DNA of 60,099 nt from Propionibacteriaceae bacterium (GCA_030532575.1 JAUNKV010000015.1:1-60099); one strand, 5' to 3'. Counted from the stretch's first letter, positions 34,045-43,758 are shown. Notes: a model not told the origin generated them from the letters alone. Program-made: numbers and translations.

Positions 34045-35237
34045 ACCGCATCGGCTACGTGCTGAAGGTCTACCCCCGGTTCTCCGAGACCTTCGTCGTC
34101 ACGGAAATCCTGGCGCGCGAGGCGCAGGGAGAGGACCTGACCATCTTCGCCCTGCGGCCCACCACCGACGCCCGGTTCCACCCCGAGATCGCCCGGGTCC
34201 AGGCCCCGGTGCGGTGGGTGCCCAGGCCGGTCAAGAGCAGCGAGTTCTGGCAGGAGATCGCGAACACGCTCGGCCAGTTCCCCACCTTCCAGGAGCCCTT
34301 CGCCCGGATCGCCCCGATGCTCGCCGACCTGCCCACCTCCGAGGTGGCCCAGGGCGTGGCCCTGGCCCGGATGGCCATGACCGAGGGCATCGACCACCTG
34401 CACGCCCACTTCGCCTCAATGGCGGGGCGGGTGGCGTGGATCGCCTCCCAGCTCAGCGGCCTGCCCTACACCGTGACCACCCACGCCAAGGACATCTACC
34501 ACGAGTCCGTCGATCCGGTGTGGCTGCGTCGGGTCTGTGGCGACGCCCAGCAGGTGATCGCCATCAGCCAGTTCAACCAGCGCCACCTCGAGCAGGTGCT
34601 CGAGGGCACGAATGCCGACATCCAACTCCAGTACAACGCCCTGGAGCTGGACCGGTTCATCTACTCGGACCCGGTCCCGCACAGCGAGGTGCTGCGCATC
34701 TCGGCGGTGGGCCGTCTGGTCCCGAAGAAGGGGTTCGCCGACCTCATCGACGCCGTGGCCAGGCTCGAGGTCCCGGTCGAGGTCCAGATCGCCGGTGACG
34801 GTGAGGAACGCGCCAACCTGGAGGCCAGGATCGCCGCAGCAGGGCTCGGCGACCGAATCCGCATGGTGGGGCCGAAGACCCAGAGCGAGGTCATCGAGAT
34901 GGTGCGAAACTCCGACGTCTTCGTCGCCCCCTGCATCCCTGCCGACGACGGCAACATCGACGGTCTGCCCACCGTCGTGCTCGAGGCGATGGCCCTCGGC
35001 ACCCCGGTGCTCGCGACCGCGGTGAGTGGCCTGCCCGAGGTGATCCACGACCACCGGACCGGCCTGATGACCGAGCCGGGGGACGTGCCCGCGCTGGCCG
35101 AGGCCCTGACCCTGGTGGCCTCCAGCCAGGTGCCGGTGCAGCAGCTGGCACGCAACGCCCGCGCCCTCATCGAGGAGCGCTTCGACAGTCGCCGCCAGGC
35201 CGCGCGGCTCAGTGAACTCCAGAACGAGGTGAAGTGA
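34041..35237 (+). CDS. Glycosyltransferase family 4 (first copy)
   Basis: A 398-residue GT4 enzyme (GT-B fold). Motifs: YPRFSETFVVTEI near the N-terminus, SAVGRLVPKKGFADLIDA, and the donor-binding E-x7-E region in PTVVLEAMALGTPVLATAVSGLPEV. The ATG overlaps the previous stop (ATGA). The SxTFVxxEI N-terminus is typical of enzymes acting in exopolysaccharide assembly. Substrate unknown. Confidence 0.9.
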   Translation: MNRIGYVLKVYPRFSETFVVTEILAREAQGEDLTIFALRPTTDARFHPEIARVQAPVRWVPRPVKSSEFWQEIANTLGQFPTFQEPFARIAPMLADLPTSEVAQGVALARMAMTEGIDHLHAHFASMAGRVAWIASQLSGLPYTVTTHAKDIYHESVDPVWLRRVCGDAQQVIAISQFNQRHLEQVLEGTNADIQLQYNALELDRFIYSDPVPHSEVLRISAVGRLVPKKGFADLIDAVARLEVPVEVQIAGDGEERANLEARIAAAGLGDRIRMVGPKTQSEVIEMVRNSDVFVAPCIPADDGNIDGLPTVVLEAMALGTPVLATAVSGLPEVIHDHRTGLMTEPGDVPALAEALTLVASSQVPVQQLARNARALIEERFDSRRQAARLSELQNEVK

Positions 35238-36370
35238 CGATGCGGATTGCATACGTGAGTGTGGACCCGGGCATCCCGGTCTTCGGGACCAAGGGGGCCT
35301 CGGTCCACGTGCAGGAGGTGATCCGAGAATTCCTGGCACGTGGTCACCACGTGCAGGTCCACACCACCCGCAAGGGCAACCAGGTCCCGGCGGACCTGGC
35401 AGGGTTGGAGGTCATCGAGTACCCGCTGACCTCCCGTGAGCCCGGAGTTCGGGAGCAGGAGCAGCAGCACGCCTCGACCGAGATCGCCCAGCGCATCCTC
35501 GCCGACGGTGCCGACCTGGTCTACGAGCGCTACTCGCTGTTCAGCAGTGTCATCGCCGAGCTGGCGGACCCGGCTGCGATCCCCGGCATCCTGGAGGTCA
35601 ACGCACCCCTGATCGAGGAGCAGCGCAACCACCGCAGTCTCGTCGACGAACCCGCTGCGATCAGGGCGCTCACCGCCCAGGCGAAGGCCGCCAAAGCCGT
35701 GGTGTGCGTCTCCGACCCGGTGCGGGACTGGGTGCTCGGCCGAGTCCCTGAGGCGGCCGCTCACACCGTTCCCAACGGGGTGAGCCTCAACCGCATCCGC
35801 CCACAGCTCGAGACCGCCGGGGAGGTGGTGGTCACCTTCGTCGGGACCCTCAAACCCTGGCACGGGGTCTCCGACCTGCTCCAGGCCGCCGCCCTGGCCA
35901 AGACCACGTGGCGCCTCAGGATCATCGGCGACGGCCCCGAGCGCGACAACCTGGCCGCCCAGGCCGCCGAGCTCGGGACCGAGGTGGACTTTCGTGGCGC
36001 CGTCGCGCCCAGCGAGATGCCCGAGCACCTGGCCGGTTCCGCCATCGGTGTGGCCCCCTACCCGGACCTGGGGGGCGGAAACACCCAGTACTTCTCCCCG
36101 CTGAAGGTCTACGAGTACATGGCCGCCGGGCTGCCGGTCGTGGCCTCCGCCGTCGGACAGATCCCCTCGATCCTCGACGAGTGCGGGGTGCTGGTGCCGC
36201 CCTCCGATCCCGCAGCCCTGGCCGCCGCCCTGGACCGGCTGGCCGCCGATCCGCTGCAGCGCGGCCAGCTCGGTGGCAGGGCCAGGCACCTCGCCGAGCA
36301 GCGGCACGGCTGGGGGGCTGCGGTGACCCGCATCCTCCAGGTCGCCGGGATGGAGGCGGTACATGGCTGA
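35234..36370 (+). CDS. Glycosyltransferase family 4 (second copy)
   Basis: A 378-residue GT4 enzyme. The N-terminal PVFGTKGASVHVQEVIREFL has a GT-B nucleotide/acceptor loop, and VTFVGTLKPWHGVSDLL plus KVYEYMAAGLPVVASAVGQI form the donor site. The GTG start overlaps the previous stop (GTGA); an ATG two codons later (35240) is also possible. It adds a second sugar transfer step to the glycan. Confidence 0.9.
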   Translation: MTMRIAYVSVDPGIPVFGTKGASVHVQEVIREFLARGHHVQVHTTRKGNQVPADLAGLEVIEYPLTSREPGVREQEQQHASTEIAQRILADGADLVYERYSLFSSVIAELADPAAIPGILEVNAPLIEEQRNHRSLVDEPAAIRALTAQAKAAKAVVCVSDPVRDWVLGRVPEAAAHTVPNGVSLNRIRPQLETAGEVVVTFVGTLKPWHGVSDLLQAAALAKTTWRLRIIGDGPERDNLAAQAAELGTEVDFRGAVAPSEMPEHLAGSAIGVAPYPDLGGGNTQYFSPLKVYEYMAAGLPVVASAVGQIPSILDECGVLVPPSDPAALAAALDRLAADPLQRGQLGGRARHLAEQRHGWGAAVTRILQVAGMEAVHG

Positions 36371-38165
36371 GCGCAAACGCTCGGCGATGCGTCGCAGTCT
36401 GAAACTCGTCGGCCCTGACGTCTCGCCGCACCGGTGGCTGATCGTCGGGGGCACGCTGTCGCTGCTGCTGGACGTGGTGTTCCGGGTGCTGGAACCCTGG
36501 CCGATGAAGATCGTCATCGACGCGGTGACGGCATCCCTGGGGGCCGATGTCGCCGGACGCCCTGCAACCGTCGGGCTGCTGGTGACCTGTGGTGTCTCAC
36601 TGGTGCTCATCATCGCGCTCAGGGCCGCCAGCAACTACCTGGCCACCCTGTGCTTCGCGCTGATCGGGGCCCGGGCCGCGACCAGTCTCAGGGCCAGGGT
36701 CTTCCGGCACGTCCAGGGCCTGTCCCTGCAGTTCCACGCCCGCAACCGGAGTGCCGACACCGTGCAGCGGCTGGTCAGCGACGTGGCCCGGATGCAGGAA
36801 GTGGCCACCACCGCTGGTCTCCCGCTGCTGGCGAACATCGCAACGCTGCTGGTGATGGTCGTGGTCATGGTCATCCTGGATCCGTTGCTGGCGTTGGTGG
36901 TCGTGGTGGCGATCGTCGGTTTCGCCCTGACCTCCCGCCGCACCTCCGCCAAGATCACCTCGGCCGCGCGCCGCACCCGCAAGGGTGAGGGACAGCTGGC
37001 CAACACCGCCCAGGAATCCCTGGCCGCGATGCCCGTCGTCCAGGCCTACGGGTTGGAGCGCACGGTGGAGGGGCACTTCACCGGGGCCAACATGGTCTCC
37101 CTCAAGCAGGGTGTCCAGTCCCGACGGTTTGCAGCCCGCCTGGAGCGGGGCACCGATGTCATCGTCGGGCTGGCCACCGCCGTCGTGCTGATCGGTGGCG
37201 CATTCCGGGTGCTGAGCGGGGACATCACCCCCGGTGACCTGGTGCTGTTCATCAACTACCTGCGCACCGCGATGAAGCCCCTGCGGGACATGGCGAAGTA
37301 CACGGGCCGGATCGCCCGCGCCAGTGCTTCCGGGGAACGGGTGGCTGATCTGCTGGAGCAGGTGCCGGACATCACCAGCCCTGCTGATCCGGTGCCGCTC
37401 GGACACGTTGAGGGGGCCATTGACTTCCAACAGGTGCGAGCCGCCTACGAGGGCCACCATGTGCTGCACGGCATCGACCTGTCGATCAGGCCGGGGGAGC
37501 GGGTCGCGATCATCGGCCCTTCGGGCTCTGGCAAGTCCACCCTGGTCTCGCTCCTGGTCAGGGCGATGGACCCCACCGGCGGCACGGTCCGGCTCGACGG
37601 GAAACCGCTTCCCCGGCTGGATCTGGCAGAGCTTCGAGGCAACATCTCGCTGCTGCACCAGGAGGCGGTGCTGTTCACCGGCACCATCCGCTCCAACATC
37701 CAGCTGGGACGCGCCTCCGCCACCGACGAGGAGATCGAGGCCGCAGCAGTGGCCGCCAATGCCCACGACTTCATCATGAATCTGCCCAACGGGTACGACA
37801 CGGTGGTGGGGGAGCGGGGTGGCACCCTCTCGGGCGGACAGCGGCAGCGCATCGCCATCGCGCGGGCTCTGCTGCGTGGCTCCCGCGTCGTGGTGCTCGA
37901 CGAGGCCACCACCGGGCTGGACCCGGAGGGGGCGGCGCTGGTGCTGGATGCCATCGACCGGCTCGCGGCCGGGCGCACCACCCTGGCGGTCACCCACGAC
38001 GCCCAGGTGGTGCTGCGTGCCTCCCGCGTGGTGTGGATCGAGCAGGGACACATCCGCATGGATGCCTCGCCGCAGGAACTTCTCGCCACCAACCCGGTGT
38101 TCAGGTCCTGGATCGAGGCCAGCGGGAGGGACGCGGACTCCATCACGGTGGGAGATCAGGAATGA
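36363..38165 (+). CDS. ABC exporter, fused permease and ATPase
   Basis: A 600-residue half-transporter: five to six TM helices (residues ~20-320, including WLIVGGTLSLLLDVVF and LITLLVMVVVMVILDPL-type segments) followed by an ATPase domain with Walker A (GPSGSGKST), signature (TLSGGQRQRIAIARAL), Walker B (VVVLDEATTGLD) and H-loop (VTHDA). It acts as a homodimer, by family. Position inside the glycosyltransferase operon suggests it flips a lipid-linked or diffusible glycan product across the membrane (inference). It overlaps both neighbours. Confidence 0.93.
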   Translation: MAERKRSAMRRSLKLVGPDVSPHRWLIVGGTLSLLLDVVFRVLEPWPMKIVIDAVTASLGADVAGRPATVGLLVTCGVSLVLIIALRAASNYLATLCFALIGARAATSLRARVFRHVQGLSLQFHARNRSADTVQRLVSDVARMQEVATTAGLPLLANIATLLVMVVVMVILDPLLALVVVVAIVGFALTSRRTSAKITSAARRTRKGEGQLANTAQESLAAMPVVQAYGLERTVEGHFTGANMVSLKQGVQSRRFAARLERGTDVIVGLATAVVLIGGAFRVLSGDITPGDLVLFINYLRTAMKPLRDMAKYTGRIARASASGERVADLLEQVPDITSPADPVPLGHVEGAIDFQQVRAAYEGHHVLHGIDLSIRPGERVAIIGPSGSGKSTLVSLLVRAMDPTGGTVRLDGKPLPRLDLAELRGNISLLHQEAVLFTGTIRSNIQLGRASATDEEIEAAAVAANAHDFIMNLPNGYDTVVGERGGTLSGGQRQRIAIARALLRGSRVVVLDEATTGLDPEGAALVLDAIDRLAAGRTTLAVTHDAQVVLRASRVVWIEQGHIRMDASPQELLATNPVFRSWIEASGRDADSITVGDQE

Positions 38166-39283
38166 GCCACGAACTGGGACGAGTACTCGCCGCGGTGCTG
38201 GACGCCGACTGGCTGAGTGAACACACCGGGCAGCCGGTGCGGGCTGCGCGGCTCAGGGTGAAGCCGGAAACCTCCCTCACCGTGGGTCTGTCCACCCGGC
38301 AGGACGGCCGCAGTGTTGGCTGGATGCGGGTGCTGTGGCCCATCAACCACGTCAAGGCCGAGGTGATCCGACGTGACGCCGAGAAGCATGGCCACCGGGT
38401 CGAGGTGCAGCAGCTGGATGATCGACTGCTCACCGTGACCGGACCGATCCCGGTGGACCCGAAGCTGCGGCGCAGAATCCGCCGGGCCATCGATGAAGCC
38501 CTGATGCCGGGCTGGCCGCCCACCGAGCTGCTGCGCTACAACCCGATGCGCCGACTTGTCGTCCGTGACGGCGAGAAGGTGATTCGGGTCGCCGCGAGGG
38601 CGACCTCGGAGCAGGACGCCATCCAGGAGCTGATCGCCGACCTCGTGCCCTGCCCGAAGCGGCTGGATGACGCTCAACTGCCCGGCTGCAGCGTCATCCG
38701 GTTCACCGGTGACGGCGACCTGGTGGCCTTTCCGAGCCGGGCAGGGGCACGGCTGGCGGGGGAGCACATCGCCCGGCTGCACGCTGCAGCCCTGCCCGAG
38801 AGCCCGCTGCTGGAGCAGCTGAACGGGCGCGGTCTCGACCCGGCGCAGCAGGGCAGCGGCCACGCCGACCTGCTGGAACATCTGGACCGGGACCTGGCCG
38901 CCAGCACCCGGGAGGTCGTCTCCCGGCTGGCGGCGTGGCCCACCTGCGGCGGGGTGCTGTCCCACGGTGATCTTTCCCCGGACCAGGTGCTGACCACCCG
39001 GGACGGCTCAAAGGTGTGGCTCACCGACTTCGACCGCGCCCAGATCGCGCCCGTGTCGGCGGACCTCGGTTCCTTCCTGGCCGAGGCCGATCCCCAGCTG
39101 GGGGAGGCCTTCTGCGAGGGCTACGAGGCGGCGGGTGGGAGGTTGCCTGACCACGTCGAACTGTCCCACGGCATCGCGTGGTCGCTGATGCTGCGACTGA
39201 TGGACCCCCTGCGGCACGCAGCCCCCGACTGGCGGCAGCAGGTGGCGTCGCAGCTGGACCGGATCGTCGAGGTGCTGCCATGA
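38162..39283 (+). CDS. Phosphotransferase of the kinase-like (APH/choline kinase) fold, copy 1
   Basis: A 373-residue protein. The catalytic loop is LSHGDLSPDQVL (HxDxxxxN type with Gln in the usual Asn position) and the metal-binding DFG-like element is LTDFDRAQIAPV. The start overlaps the ABC exporter stop (ATGA). Family members phosphorylate aminoglycosides, choline, homoserine or sugars. Inside a glycan operon a sugar or polyol kinase role is plausible (inference). The N-terminal ATP-binding half is only weakly similar to APH. Confidence 0.82.
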   Translation: MSHELGRVLAAVLDADWLSEHTGQPVRAARLRVKPETSLTVGLSTRQDGRSVGWMRVLWPINHVKAEVIRRDAEKHGHRVEVQQLDDRLLTVTGPIPVDPKLRRRIRRAIDEALMPGWPPTELLRYNPMRRLVVRDGEKVIRVAARATSEQDAIQELIADLVPCPKRLDDAQLPGCSVIRFTGDGDLVAFPSRAGARLAGEHIARLHAAALPESPLLEQLNGRGLDPAQQGSGHADLLEHLDRDLAASTREVVSRLAAWPTCGGVLSHGDLSPDQVLTTRDGSKVWLTDFDRAQIAPVSADLGSFLAEADPQLGEAFCEGYEAAGGRLPDHVELSHGIAWSLMLRLMDPLRHAAPDWRQQVASQLDRIVEVLP

Positions 39284-40293
39284 GCCTGCTCGACACCCTG
39301 CTGGAACGCCCCGGCGTGACCCGGGTCTGGCCAGGGAAGCGTGGTGCCCTCACCTTCGAGTGGCTGGATGAGCACGGCCAGCTTCGGGCCGGGGAGTTGG
39401 CCGCCGATGGTGAGATGCGGCTGCTCGACCACGCGACCGATCCGGCCCTGCCCAGCCTGACCGGGGAGCGTCCCGGCCCCGTCGTCGTGCACCGCTACGG
39501 CCGCCGTGCGGTGGCCGTCGGGGCCGACCGGGTGGTCAAGTACACCCGGAGTGGACACGCCGCACCCATCGTCGCCAACTCCGCAGGTTTCGCCACGCTG
39601 TGCAGCCGTGCCGGGATCAGGACCCCGCGGGTGCTGCGCCACGACGACTCCCGGATCGACTTCGAACGCAGCCCCGGCCGCAGTCTCCACGACCTGGGGG
39701 ACGCTGGGCTCGAGGGCTGGCGTCACTTCGTCGCCGCATGGCCTGAGCTCATCGCCTCACCCGTCCCCCTGCCACGGCACCGTGGCATCGACGAGGCGGC
39801 CACGCTGCAGCGCTGGTACGACCACGCGAGCCGTCACCGGGCGGTCCCGGAATCCGAACGGCTCGGGGACCGGGTGGCGGGGCTGTGTGATGCGCTGGCC
39901 GTCGGCGACGGCCCGACGGTGCCCATCCACCGCGACCTGCACGACAAACAGCTGCTCTGGGACGGCAACGAGCTGACGATGCTGGACCTCGACCTCGGGT
40001 CGAGCGGGGAGGTGGCCCTTGATCTCGGGAACCTCTGGGCCCATGCCGAGGTGCGGCGGCGCCAAGGGGTGCTGTCCGAGACCGCCCTGGCGGAGATGGC
40101 GGAACTGCTGGGACGGGCCACCGAGCAACTCGAGGCCGACCCGGTCCGGGTGGCCCTGCACCGCAGCGCGGCCCGGCTGCGCATCGCCTTCGTCCACGCC
40201 TTCAGATCAACGGATCGTCACTGGATCACCCACTGGCTCGAGGACTGCCTCGCCCAACCGGACAACGACACACTGGAAAGGACCCTGTCATGA
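39280..40293 (+). CDS. Phosphotransferase of the kinase-like (APH/choline kinase) fold, copy 2
   Basis: A 337-residue protein with the catalytic loop PIHRDLHDKQLLW and metal site LTMLDLDLGSSGEVALDLGNLW (shown in part; DxD as in APH relatives). The N-terminus has VVVHRYGRRAVAVGADRVVKYTRSG with a probable ATP-binding Lys. It is distantly paralogous to the previous gene and overlaps it (ATGA). Two consecutive kinases are odd for one glycan pathway; they may act on different intermediates. Confidence 0.82.
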   Translation: MSLLDTLLERPGVTRVWPGKRGALTFEWLDEHGQLRAGELAADGEMRLLDHATDPALPSLTGERPGPVVVHRYGRRAVAVGADRVVKYTRSGHAAPIVANSAGFATLCSRAGIRTPRVLRHDDSRIDFERSPGRSLHDLGDAGLEGWRHFVAAWPELIASPVPLPRHRGIDEAATLQRWYDHASRHRAVPESERLGDRVAGLCDALAVGDGPTVPIHRDLHDKQLLWDGNELTMLDLDLGSSGEVALDLGNLWAHAEVRRRQGVLSETALAEMAELLGRATEQLEADPVRVALHRSAARLRIAFVHAFRSTDRHWITHWLEDCLAQPDNDTLERTLS

Positions 40294-41600
40294 GAATCTC
40301 CGTCATCGGATGTGGCTACCTCGGAGCTGTCCACGCTGCCTGCATGGCTCGCCTCGGACACGATGTCCTGGGCGTTGACGTGGATGAGAATCGCATCGCC
40401 GCACTGCAGGAGCACCGACCGCCGTTCTACGAGCCCGGCTTCGAGGAGTTGCTGGCCGAGGTGGCCGCCACCGGTAGGCTGCGTTTCACCTCACGTCCCG
40501 AGGCGGTTGATCTCGGGGCCGTTGATGTCCATTTCATCGCGGTGGGCACTCCTCAGGGGCCGAGTGGGGCGGCGGACCTGACCTATGTCGAATCCGCCAT
40601 CGAGTCCATCCTCCCGGCGCTGAAACTGAACCCGGGGGCGCTCGTCGTCGGCAAGTCGACGGTGCCCGTCGGGACCGCCGCACGGCTGGCCGAGCGGGTC
40701 GAGGCCGCCGGGGGAAGGCTGGTGTGGAACCCGGAGTTCTTGCGCGAGGGCTTCGCCATCGAGGACACCCTGCGTCCGGATCGGATCGTCTACGGCCTCA
40801 GCCCGGACCCGGTGAATGCCCAGGAGGGGCAGCGGGTCCTCGACGAGGTGTACCTCGATCTCCTGAGCGCTGGGATTCCTCGTCTGGTGACCGACTACGC
40901 CACGGCTGAGCTGGTCAAGGTGGCGGCGAACTCCTTCCTCGCCACCAAGATCAGCTTCATCAACGCGATGGCCGAGGTGTGCGAGGCCACCGGTGGGGAT
41001 GTCACTGCATTGGCGGAGGCCATCGGTCACGACGTGCGGATCGGCAACCAGTTCCTCAAGGCCGGTGTGGGGTTCGGCGGTGGCTGCCTGCCGAAGGACA
41101 TCCGCGCCTTCCTCGCGCGCTCCGAGGAGCTGGGCATCACGGGGCTTGCCTTCCTCAAGGAGGTGGACCGCATCAACCAGGGCCGCAGGGACCGGGTGGT
41201 GGAGCTGGCGACGGCGAAGCTCGGGGTGGACCTGGTGGGGGCCAGGATCGCGGTGCTCGGGGCGTCGTTCAAGCCTCGCAGCGACGACATCAGGGACTCG
41301 CCTGCCCTTGAGGTGGCGGTTCGGCTGCACGAGGCGGGGGCCGAGGTGCGGGTCACCGACCCCAAGGCACTGCCTGCCGTGCGCTCCCGCTACCCGCAGC
41401 TGACCGTCGTCGATTCAGTTGAGGAGACCCTGCAGGATGCGGACCTGGTGCTGGTGCTCACCGAGTGGGCGGAATACCGTGAGCTTGACCCGACGGCGCT
41501 CACCCAGGTGCGCCGTCGCATCGTGATCGACGGCAGGAACTGCCTCGAGCCGCAGCTCTGGCGTGGCGCAGGGTGGGACTACACCGGGCTTGGACGCTGA
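40290..41600 (+). CDS. UDP-glucose/GDP-mannose dehydrogenase family protein
   Basis: A 436-residue nucleotide-sugar dehydrogenase. The Rossmann motif GCGYLGAVHAACMARLGHDV is N-terminal (residues 7-26), the catalytic Cys is in GVGFGGGCLPKDIRAF near residue 260, and the C-terminal NAD domain has GASFKPRSDDIRDSPAL. It oxidises a UDP- or GDP-hexose to the uronic acid, so the glycan probably contains uronic acid. It overlaps the preceding kinase gene (ATGA) and ends the operon. Confidence 0.93.
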   Translation: MRISVIGCGYLGAVHAACMARLGHDVLGVDVDENRIAALQEHRPPFYEPGFEELLAEVAATGRLRFTSRPEAVDLGAVDVHFIAVGTPQGPSGAADLTYVESAIESILPALKLNPGALVVGKSTVPVGTAARLAERVEAAGGRLVWNPEFLREGFAIEDTLRPDRIVYGLSPDPVNAQEGQRVLDEVYLDLLSAGIPRLVTDYATAELVKVAANSFLATKISFINAMAEVCEATGGDVTALAEAIGHDVRIGNQFLKAGVGFGGGCLPKDIRAFLARSEELGITGLAFLKEVDRINQGRRDRVVELATAKLGVDLVGARIAVLGASFKPRSDDIRDSPALEVAVRLHEAGAEVRVTDPKALPAVRSRYPQLTVVDSVEETLQDADLVLVLTEWAEYRELDPTALTQVRRRIVIDGRNCLEPQLWRGAGWDYTGLGR

Positions 41601-41626
41601 GCTCCAGGAACCCGGGACACGGGACA

Positions 41627-43087
41627 ATGGGCCTCATGAAGCGGGTCCTGAGGTTCGTGGTCGGCACCATCTGGGTGCGCATCATGCTGGCGGTGGTCCT
41701 GGTCTCGGGGGTGGCCCTCGCGATGTCCGGGACCACCGTCTGGCTTCTCCAGGAGCGTCACGCCGAGGAGGCGGCCACCAAGAGCCTGCAACGGGTTCGG
41801 GAGCGGCTGGCGCGGGAGGCGACGAAGCTGCACCCGGAGAAAGGGACTCCCTACGCCTCGATCCGCGACCTGTTGAACGTCCATCTGCAGGGCAACATCA
41901 TGAGCGCCGACACCGGGGAGCTGGGATTCATCGGCACCTCAGTGGCGTTCGTGGCCCCGCCGGGGGTGCCGCTGCGCCCGGAACGCGACAAGGAACTGAT
42001 CGAGCTGATCCGGGAGGACCTGGGGGGTACGGACAGTGTGATCCGTACCGTTCAGACCTCCATCACCCGCTACCGCATCCTCGTGGTACCGATCCAGCTG
42101 GGGAGGGAAACCGGCGGTCTGGCCCAGGTGGTGGACATGGAACGGGCCACCGCTGAGTTGCGGAACACGATGCGGCAGTACACGGTGATCGCCGTGGTGA
42201 CGGTGCTGCTTCTGATCGTCCCCACCTGGCTGGTCATGCTGCAGCTGCTGCGGCCCATCAAGGAGCTGCGCCGAGCCACCGACGCCATTGATGAGAACGA
42301 TCTGACCACGCGGGTGCCCACCCGGGGTCGCGATGACCTCTCGGCGCTGGCCCGTGCGGTGAACCGGATGTTGGATCGGGTGCAGGCGGCGGTGGAGGCG
42401 CAGCGCAACCTGCTGGACGACGTGAGCCACGAGCTGCGCACACCGATCACCATCGTGCGGGGGCATCTGGAACTGATGGAGGTCCACGACCCGGAGGACG
42501 TGATCGCCACCCGACAGGTGGCCATTGACGAGCTGGACCGGATGGGGAGCCTGGTGACGGATCTGCTGCTGCTGGCCAAGGCCGATCAGGCGGATTTCGT
42601 GGTCCCGGCATCGACGGAGTTGGCGGAGCTGACCCTGCAGGTGTTGACGAAGGCGCGGGCCCTGGGGGAGCGGGAATGGCAGCTGGAGGGGCTTGCAGAG
42701 GGAACTGCGGTGCTCGACTCCGGGCGGATCACCCAGGCCTGGTTGCAGCTGGCCTCCAACGCCGTGAAGTACTCCGGGAAGGGGAGTTCCATCGGCATCG
42801 GGAGTGCGCTGGTGGATGACGAGGTGCTGCTCCACGTCCGGGACGAGGGGATCGGGATGAGTCCGGAGGAGATCACCATGGTGAGCACCCGATCGGTGCG
42901 AACCGACACGGCTGCGCTACTTGCCAGCGGACATGGCCTCGGACTCAGTATCGTGAAGAGCATCGTTGAGGCTCACGGTGGACAGCTCGACATCCAGTCG
43001 GAGGAGGGGCGAGGATCGCTCTTCACGCTGCGGATACCGAGAGGAGGTCCAGAGCCCAGCGTTGAACAGGAAGGGCATGGAGCATGA
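41627..43087 (+). CDS. Sensor histidine kinase with HAMP domain
   Basis: A ~486-residue sensor kinase. A first TM (VRIMLAVVLVSGVALAMSG), an extracytoplasmic domain of ~125 residues, a second TM (TVIAVVTVLLLIVPTWLVM), a HAMP domain (LRPIKELRRATDAIDENDL), a phosphoacceptor box (DDVSHELRTPITIVRGH) and a HATPase domain (DEGIGMSPEE, GHGLGLSIVKSI). The start may be ATG at 41627 or 41636; neither has a clear ribosome binding site, and a GACAAT box just upstream suggests a short leader. It is followed by its regulator. Its closeness to the glycan operon suggests cell-surface control (inference). Confidence 0.92.
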   Translation: MGLMKRVLRFVVGTIWVRIMLAVVLVSGVALAMSGTTVWLLQERHAEEAATKSLQRVRERLAREATKLHPEKGTPYASIRDLLNVHLQGNIMSADTGELGFIGTSVAFVAPPGVPLRPERDKELIELIREDLGGTDSVIRTVQTSITRYRILVVPIQLGRETGGLAQVVDMERATAELRNTMRQYTVIAVVTVLLLIVPTWLVMLQLLRPIKELRRATDAIDENDLTTRVPTRGRDDLSALARAVNRMLDRVQAAVEAQRNLLDDVSHELRTPITIVRGHLELMEVHDPEDVIATRQVAIDELDRMGSLVTDLLLLAKADQADFVVPASTELAELTLQVLTKARALGEREWQLEGLAEGTAVLDSGRITQAWLQLASNAVKYSGKGSSIGIGSALVDDEVLLHVRDEGIGMSPEEITMVSTRSVRTDTAALLASGHGLGLSIVKSIVEAHGGQLDIQSEEGRGSLFTLRIPRGGPEPSVEQEGHGA

Positions 43088-43746
43088 GCAGCATCCTCAT
43101 CATCGAGGACGAGCCCAGGATCGCGGGTTTCATCGCCAAGGGGCTCAAGGCAGCCGGGTACACCTCCCAGACCACCGGGCACGGCCGGACCGGCATCGAG
43201 CTGGCCTCACAGGGAGAGTTCGCGTTGGTGATCCTCGACGTCGGTCTGCCTGACATGAGTGGGTTCGACGTCCTGGAGGAGATTCGTGGGCGGGGGGTGG
43301 ACATCCCGGTGATCGTGCTCACCGCGCGGTCCTCCGTCGCGGATCGGGTGACCGGGCTCGAGGGTGGGGCTGATGACTACATGGCCAAGCCCTTCGCCTT
43401 CGAGGAACTGCTGGCCCGGGTGCGGTTGAGGTTGCGTCCGGGAACCGAGCGCTCCCAGCAGGCAACGGAGATCAGTCATCGGGGACTGACCTTGGACTAC
43501 CGCACTCGCCGTGCCTGTGTTGACGGGGTTTGGGTGGATCTGTCGGCGCGCGAGTTCACCATGGTGGAGGTGTTCCTGCGCAACCCCGGACAGGTGCTCA
43601 GCCGTGAACAGCTCCTCAGCCTGGTCTGGGGGCTGGACTTCGACCCCGGTACGAACGTGGTCGGGGTCTACGTCTCCTATCTCAGGAACAAACTCGGCAA
43701 GGATCGCTTCGAGACCGTCCGGGGCATGGGCTACCGGCTGGTGTGA
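43084..43746 (+). CDS. OmpR-family response regulator
   Basis: A 220-residue regulator: receiver (IIEDEPRI, phospho-Asp in VILDVGLPDMSG, LTARSS, MAKPFAFEEL) and Trans_reg_C winged helix (LSAREFTMVEVFLRNPGQVLS; VVGVYVSYLRNKLG; GMGYRLV, parts shown). The ATG overlaps the kinase stop (ATGA), so they form one two-component pair. The stop is 12 bases from the convergent Asp-tail gene. Confidence 0.93.
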   Translation: MSSILIIEDEPRIAGFIAKGLKAAGYTSQTTGHGRTGIELASQGEFALVILDVGLPDMSGFDVLEEIRGRGVDIPVIVLTARSSVADRVTGLEGGADDYMAKPFAFEELLARVRLRLRPGTERSQQATEISHRGLTLDYRTRRACVDGVWVDLSAREFTMVEVFLRNPGQVLSREQLLSLVWGLDFDPGTNVVGVYVSYLRNKLGKDRFETVRGMGYRLV

Positions 43747-43758
43747 GCGAATCGACGA

